DNA from: Verrucomicrobiota bacterium
GTDB taxonomy: Bacteria > Verrucomicrobiota > Verrucomicrobiia > Limisphaerales > J093
Reading direction: 5' to 3'
Assembly (NCBI GenBank): GCA_022710935.1
Contig: JAKLFY010000066.1
Coordinates: 1-35,300, forward strand
DNA: 35,300 bases
Each line of letters starts with the position of its first letter. The first letter of the stretch is position 1. Positions 33,331 to 35,300 of the stretch are shown piece after piece. Below the pieces are notes generated by a model. The model made no database searches. It saw only the letters and a list, made by a program, of their open reading frames with translations, and was not told the DNA's origin. The translations under genes were made by a program, and so were the position numbers.

Positions 33331-33352
33331 GCAACCTCCGTCTGGTTCGTGA

Positions 33353-33451
33353 TTCTGACACCTTGCTTCAGGAGTGAGCCCGGATGCCGTTGGGCGTGTG
33401 CAATCTCCGACCGTGACAGGCGGCTTCGTCTGCTGCAAGCTTTGGTTAGGC
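33353..33451 (-). other. attC-like recombination site 3
   Basis: On the minus strand the 99-base site opens with perfect GCCTAAC (33451-33445), continues with CAAAGCTTGCAGCAG, and closes with CTCCTGAAGCAAGGTGTCAG. Arms pair imperfectly around the AGCTTGCAGCAG and CTTGCTTCAGGAG stretches. The closing core is GTCAGAA rather than GTTRRRY. Part of the site (33418-33439) is identical to attC-like site 1. The next gene, for a 71-residue membrane protein, begins at 33330. Confidence 0.7.
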
Positions 33452-33476
33452 TGCCGCGCCACTGCAACTCCAATCC

Positions 33477-33563
33477 CTAGAACGCCCACGAGACCTGGCC
33501 GAGTACATATTCCACGCGCCGGTCGTCCAGCACCAAGATCCGCAGCGAAGCCTTTACATCAAT
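33477..33563 (-). pseudogene. Possible gene remnant: 28-residue C-terminal end
   Basis: An open stretch of 28 residues ends in VEYVLGQVSWAF and a TAG, preceded in frame by a stop at 33564-33566. The alternating hydrophobic pattern with a final aromatic residue is the style of the last strand of an outer-membrane beta-barrel protein. There is no start codon or ribosome site of its own, so it may be the residue of a decayed gene between the lipoprotein gene and attC-like site 3. Chance cannot be excluded. Confidence 0.28.
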
Positions 33564-33610
33564 CTATCGGCGCACGGACACTTCCTACCTCTCGAAAGGT
33601 GTCCTAGAAT

Positions 33611-33976
33611 TTACCTCGCGATCGGCACCACACGCGCGGTATCGCCTTCAAATCGTATTTCGTAATCGTAGCAGTACTCAGCCTGAAAATCGGTGTAGTA
33701 TGGTACTGGAATATCGCCCCAAGTAAGTGCCAGATCTGTCACACCGGTCGGGATTACTCGTCCTTCAGTAGACACCCCACCCTCCACTTCGCCAAAATTC
33801 AGTGAGGTGCCATCGCTCATCTCTACGTAGGCCACAACGATTCCTGACGTGTTATTCACAACGGCTATCGTTGGGTCCTCTTCATCACAGCCGCAGCCAG
33901 CCAGGGCGAAACAGAGTACAGAAGCCAGAACTGGAAAAACCGGCCTTCTCCAACTCGACAGCGTTCCATGCGTCAA
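33611..33976 (-). CDS. Small lipoprotein (cassette gene)
   Basis: The 121-residue product is read from TTG 33976, behind GAGGAG at a suitable distance. It has a lipoprotein signal: basic N-terminus, hydrophobic VFPVLASVLCFALAGC with a LAGC lipobox, then acidic CDEEDP. The remaining ~85 residues are beta-rich (PTIAVVNNTSGIVVAYVEMS, VTDLALTWGDIPVPYYTDFQ). No family is recognised. It follows attC-like site 5 by about 50 bases and so looks like the first cassette gene of the array in this window. The TTG start is uncertain, but the lipobox makes a true gene likely. Confidence 0.62.
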   Translation of the reverse strand: MTHGTLSSWRRPVFPVLASVLCFALAGCGCDEEDPTIAVVNNTSGIVVAYVEMSDGTSLNFGEVEGGVSTEGRVIPTGVTDLALTWGDIPVPYYTDFQAEYCYDYEIRFEGDTARVVPIAR

Positions 33977-34027
33977 TACGATGCTCCTCAGCGATTACGG
34001 CGCACCACGAAACCAGGACCTACACTT

Positions 34028-34120
34028 GCCTAACACGAATTGGCCGACGGCGGCATCAGGTGGGCAGCCCGCCAGAAAACTATCGGCGTCGATCCCGGCC
34101 GCAACCGGAATTCAGGTCGA
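34028..34120 (-). other. attC-like recombination site 5
   Basis: On the minus strand the site ends with a perfect core GTTAGGC (34034-34028), preceded by GGCCAATTCGT. Its other arm, GACCTGAATTCCGGTTGCGG, pairs partly with it through GAATT and GCGGC. The opposite core is degenerate. It marks the upstream boundary of the lipoprotein cassette. Confidence 0.48.
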
Positions 34121-34321
34121 TTCCCGGGCACTGTCGTCGAGATTCGCTGGTCAGAATATCAGATCAGCCCCGGCTTGAAATCACCCTGATCTTACCATTT
34201 CACCCCTGCGTGGTCAAAACCCCCGTTCCGCCCCGACACATCAATCACCCACGGGGTACATAACCAAGAGAAGGACACTCTGCGCTTTAGGCAGGGCCCA
34301 GGTTTCGCCCCGGGAGTGACG
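34121..34321. other. Boundary between cassette array and resumed phage genes
   Basis: No gene is supported here. An integron integrase and attI site would be expected on this side of a complete integron because the cassettes read leftward, but the next gene is an HTH protein in the opposite direction. Sequence GC rises toward 34270. No strong promoter or terminator was recognised. Confidence 0.4.
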
Positions 34322-34624
34322 ATGTTCCGCCGCGAGGCGCTTGAACTCGGCAGGTACAAGCGCGATCCCGACCGCTGGCAGACCGAGTTCGGCCGCTGGG
34401 TGGCCGATTTCGGCGTGCCCCGGATCGTCGCCGTCTTGGGCCAGGACCCGGACCTGCGTGTCACGAAACACGCCGTCTACCACTGGCTGAAGGGGTACGC
34501 ACCGCGTCCCGACAGGGCGCTGGCCCTCGTCGAGATGTCCCAGGGCCGCCTCACGCTCGATGCCATCTACCAGCACGGCCGGCAGATGAGGCAGTCCGAG
34601 GGCGACGCCGGAGGCCCGCAGTGA
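34322..34624 (+). CDS. Small HTH DNA-binding protein (phage)
   Basis: The 100-residue product starts at ATG 34322, with GGGAG at a good distance; an in-frame GTG at 34316 is less favoured because that ribosome site would be too close. The middle part reads as a helix-turn-helix (FGVPRIVAVLGQDPDLRVTK then HAVYHWLKGYAPRPDRALAL), close in style to Cro/YdaS-like regulators, followed by VEMSQGRLTLDAIYQH. It overlaps the next gene by four bases. It might regulate phage genes, including through the 12434-centred palindrome, or act as a small packaging protein. The codon use and GC match the phage operons. Confidence 0.68.
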   Translation: MFRREALELGRYKRDPDRWQTEFGRWVADFGVPRIVAVLGQDPDLRVTKHAVYHWLKGYAPRPDRALALVEMSQGRLTLDAIYQHGRQMRQSEGDAGGPQ

Positions 34625-35286
34625 GGATCGACCTCCAGATCGACTCCGCCCCTCTGGTCCTGCGCCTGCAGAACGGCCAGCGTCGCCTGGCCTACGCCGT
34701 CGTCAACGCCATCAACAACACCGCCAAGCGGATCCAGGCCGTCGAGCGGCGGCGGGTCGAGGAAGAGTTCACGGTCCGCAAGAAGGAGTTCATCAGCCGC
34801 CAGGCCGCGGTCATCAAGCCGTTCGCCAACGTGCAGCAGGGACGGCCCTACGCTGAGATCGGGGTCGGGCAGAAGCCCCGCCTGCTGCTGTCCGCCTTCG
34901 AGCGCGGAGCCGAACGCAAGCCGTTCACGCAGGGCGCCAGACGTGTCGCCGAGCCCGTGGTTGGTGGACCCGCCCGTCCGCAGTTCGCAGCGCAGGTCAC
35001 GCCCGAACTACGCGTCGGCCGCCTCCGCTTCGACCGCACCAAGACCGGCCGAAGCCGGGTCGGCGTCACGCGCACCAAGACTTACCTCGTGCCCGAGGTC
35101 GGGATCTTCCAGCGCATCAGCCCGACCGCGACGCGCCTCGTCTACTTCTTCGCCAAGGGCAAGAAGATCAAACCGCGTCTGCACTTCGTCGAGACTGCCG
35201 AGAAGGAAGCGGACAAGTGGTTTCGCGAGGAGATGGAGCGAGAGGTTCTCAATGCGATCGCGAGGTCGCGGGGCGAGGGCCTGTGA
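34621..35286 (+). CDS. Minor tail protein Z-like protein
   Basis: The 221-residue product starts at GTG 34621, overlapping the HTH gene in GTGA. It has a conserved-looking N-terminus (LAYAVVNAINNTAKRIQAVE, VRKKEFISRQAAVIKP), a basic middle and a C-terminal helix DKWFREEMEREVLNAIARS. This layout resembles the prophage minor tail protein Z / HK97 gp10-like proteins that lie near the head-tail interface. It normally sits between connector and tube genes, so its place here, away from them, is odd. The assignment is by pattern only. Confidence 0.6.
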   Translation: MRIDLQIDSAPLVLRLQNGQRRLAYAVVNAINNTAKRIQAVERRRVEEEFTVRKKEFISRQAAVIKPFANVQQGRPYAEIGVGQKPRLLLSAFERGAERKPFTQGARRVAEPVVGGPARPQFAAQVTPELRVGRLRFDRTKTGRSRVGVTRTKTYLVPEVGIFQRISPTATRLVYFFAKGKKIKPRLHFVETAEKEADKWFREEMEREVLNAIARSRGEGL

Positions 35287-35300
35287 AAGAAGGGCAAGAA
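35283..35300 (+). CDS. Start of a gene cut by the window end
   Basis: A GTG at 35283 overlaps the preceding stop (GTGA, the same coupling seen throughout the phage operons) and stays open for six codons to the window end. Function cannot be judged. Confidence 0.35.

Larger units (their letters stand above)
31433..34120 (-). mobile_element. Integron-type cassette array without integrase (CALIN-like)
   Basis: Five attC-like sites spaced 100-1,000 bases apart separate small minus-strand genes, each starting soon after one site and ending close to the next. Perfect GCCTAAC or GTTAGGC cores are present in four of the sites. Cassettes: lipoprotein, 71-residue membrane protein, PH-domain protein, GNAT plus VanZ, then the SIR2-like gene beginning next. 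No integrase gene or attI is in the window. The array lies between phage-like genes on both sides. Confidence 0.7.

Noticed and set aside
33331-33489. Upstream extension of the 71-residue membrane protein
   Set aside because: It translates attC-like site 3 (a basic, low-information stretch) and ignores the GGAGG-backed ATG at 33330.
34121-34321. Integron integrase or attI next to the array
   Set aside because: No tyrosine recombinase frame or attI-like site could be found on either strand in this spacer; the integrase, if any, lies outside the window.
1-35300. CRISPR arrays, tRNA, rRNA or insertion sequences
   Set aside because: No regularly spaced direct repeats, cloverleaf-like segment, rRNA signature or transposase frame with terminal repeats was recognised; tRNA and riboswitch searches could not be run.

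Overview
The window is GC-rich bacterial DNA dominated by a tailed-phage (siphovirus-type) morphogenesis and lysis region. Lower-GC blocks of defence-type and cassette-type genes flank or interrupt it. No 16S, tRNA or housekeeping gene is present, so the host cannot be named. Lipoprotein and signal-peptide genes, a GH108 endolysin and a GTA-type 3-TM holin fit a high-GC Gram-negative host. There is no phage integrase, terminase, replication gene or attachment site in view, so prophage, phage-like element and free phage cannot be told apart.

Layout. (1) 311-6804, plus strand, is a defence-type block. It holds a TcmP / Gp37-Gp68 three-Cys-motif pair, then a type I restriction-modification operon (HsdR, and an HsdM carrying a fused half-HsdS). 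(2) 6998-7963, minus strand, is an unrecognised secreted protein. (3) 8097-12389, minus strand, is one phage operon: head protein, lambda-type portal, two small secreted proteins, a one-TM protein, endolysin and holin. (4) 12390-12479 is a divergent intergenic spacer with a perfect 15-bp-arm palindrome, probably an operator. (5) 12480-27652, plus strand, is a tightly coupled head and tail operon: a protease-major capsid fusion, small head proteins, connector, tail terminator, tube, tail chaperones joined by a T_TTT_TTC frameshift site, tape measure, five distal tail proteins and a J-like tip protein. (6) 27717-31412, minus strand, is a three-gene module encoding a SIR2-like protein, a YaaC-like protein and a HEPN protein. 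(7) 31433-34120, minus strand, is an integron-type cassette array without an integrase. At least four attC-like hairpin sites separate very small genes: VanZ-like, GNAT acetyltransferase, bacterial PH-domain, two-TM protein and lipoprotein. (8) 34322-35300, plus strand, returns to phage-like genes: an HTH protein, a minor-tail-Z-like protein and a cut gene start.

The two most unusual points are linked. A cassette array of CALIN type (attC sites without an integron integrase) appears to sit between phage modules. Its last, outsized unit is the SIR2-YaaC-HEPN module, which combines a predicted NAD-consuming enzyme and a predicted HEPN ribonuclease and so looks like an abortive-infection-type defence system. 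The phage region is therefore bordered on both sides by anti-phage or inter-phage competition genes. Functions were assigned by reading motifs. No database search was possible.
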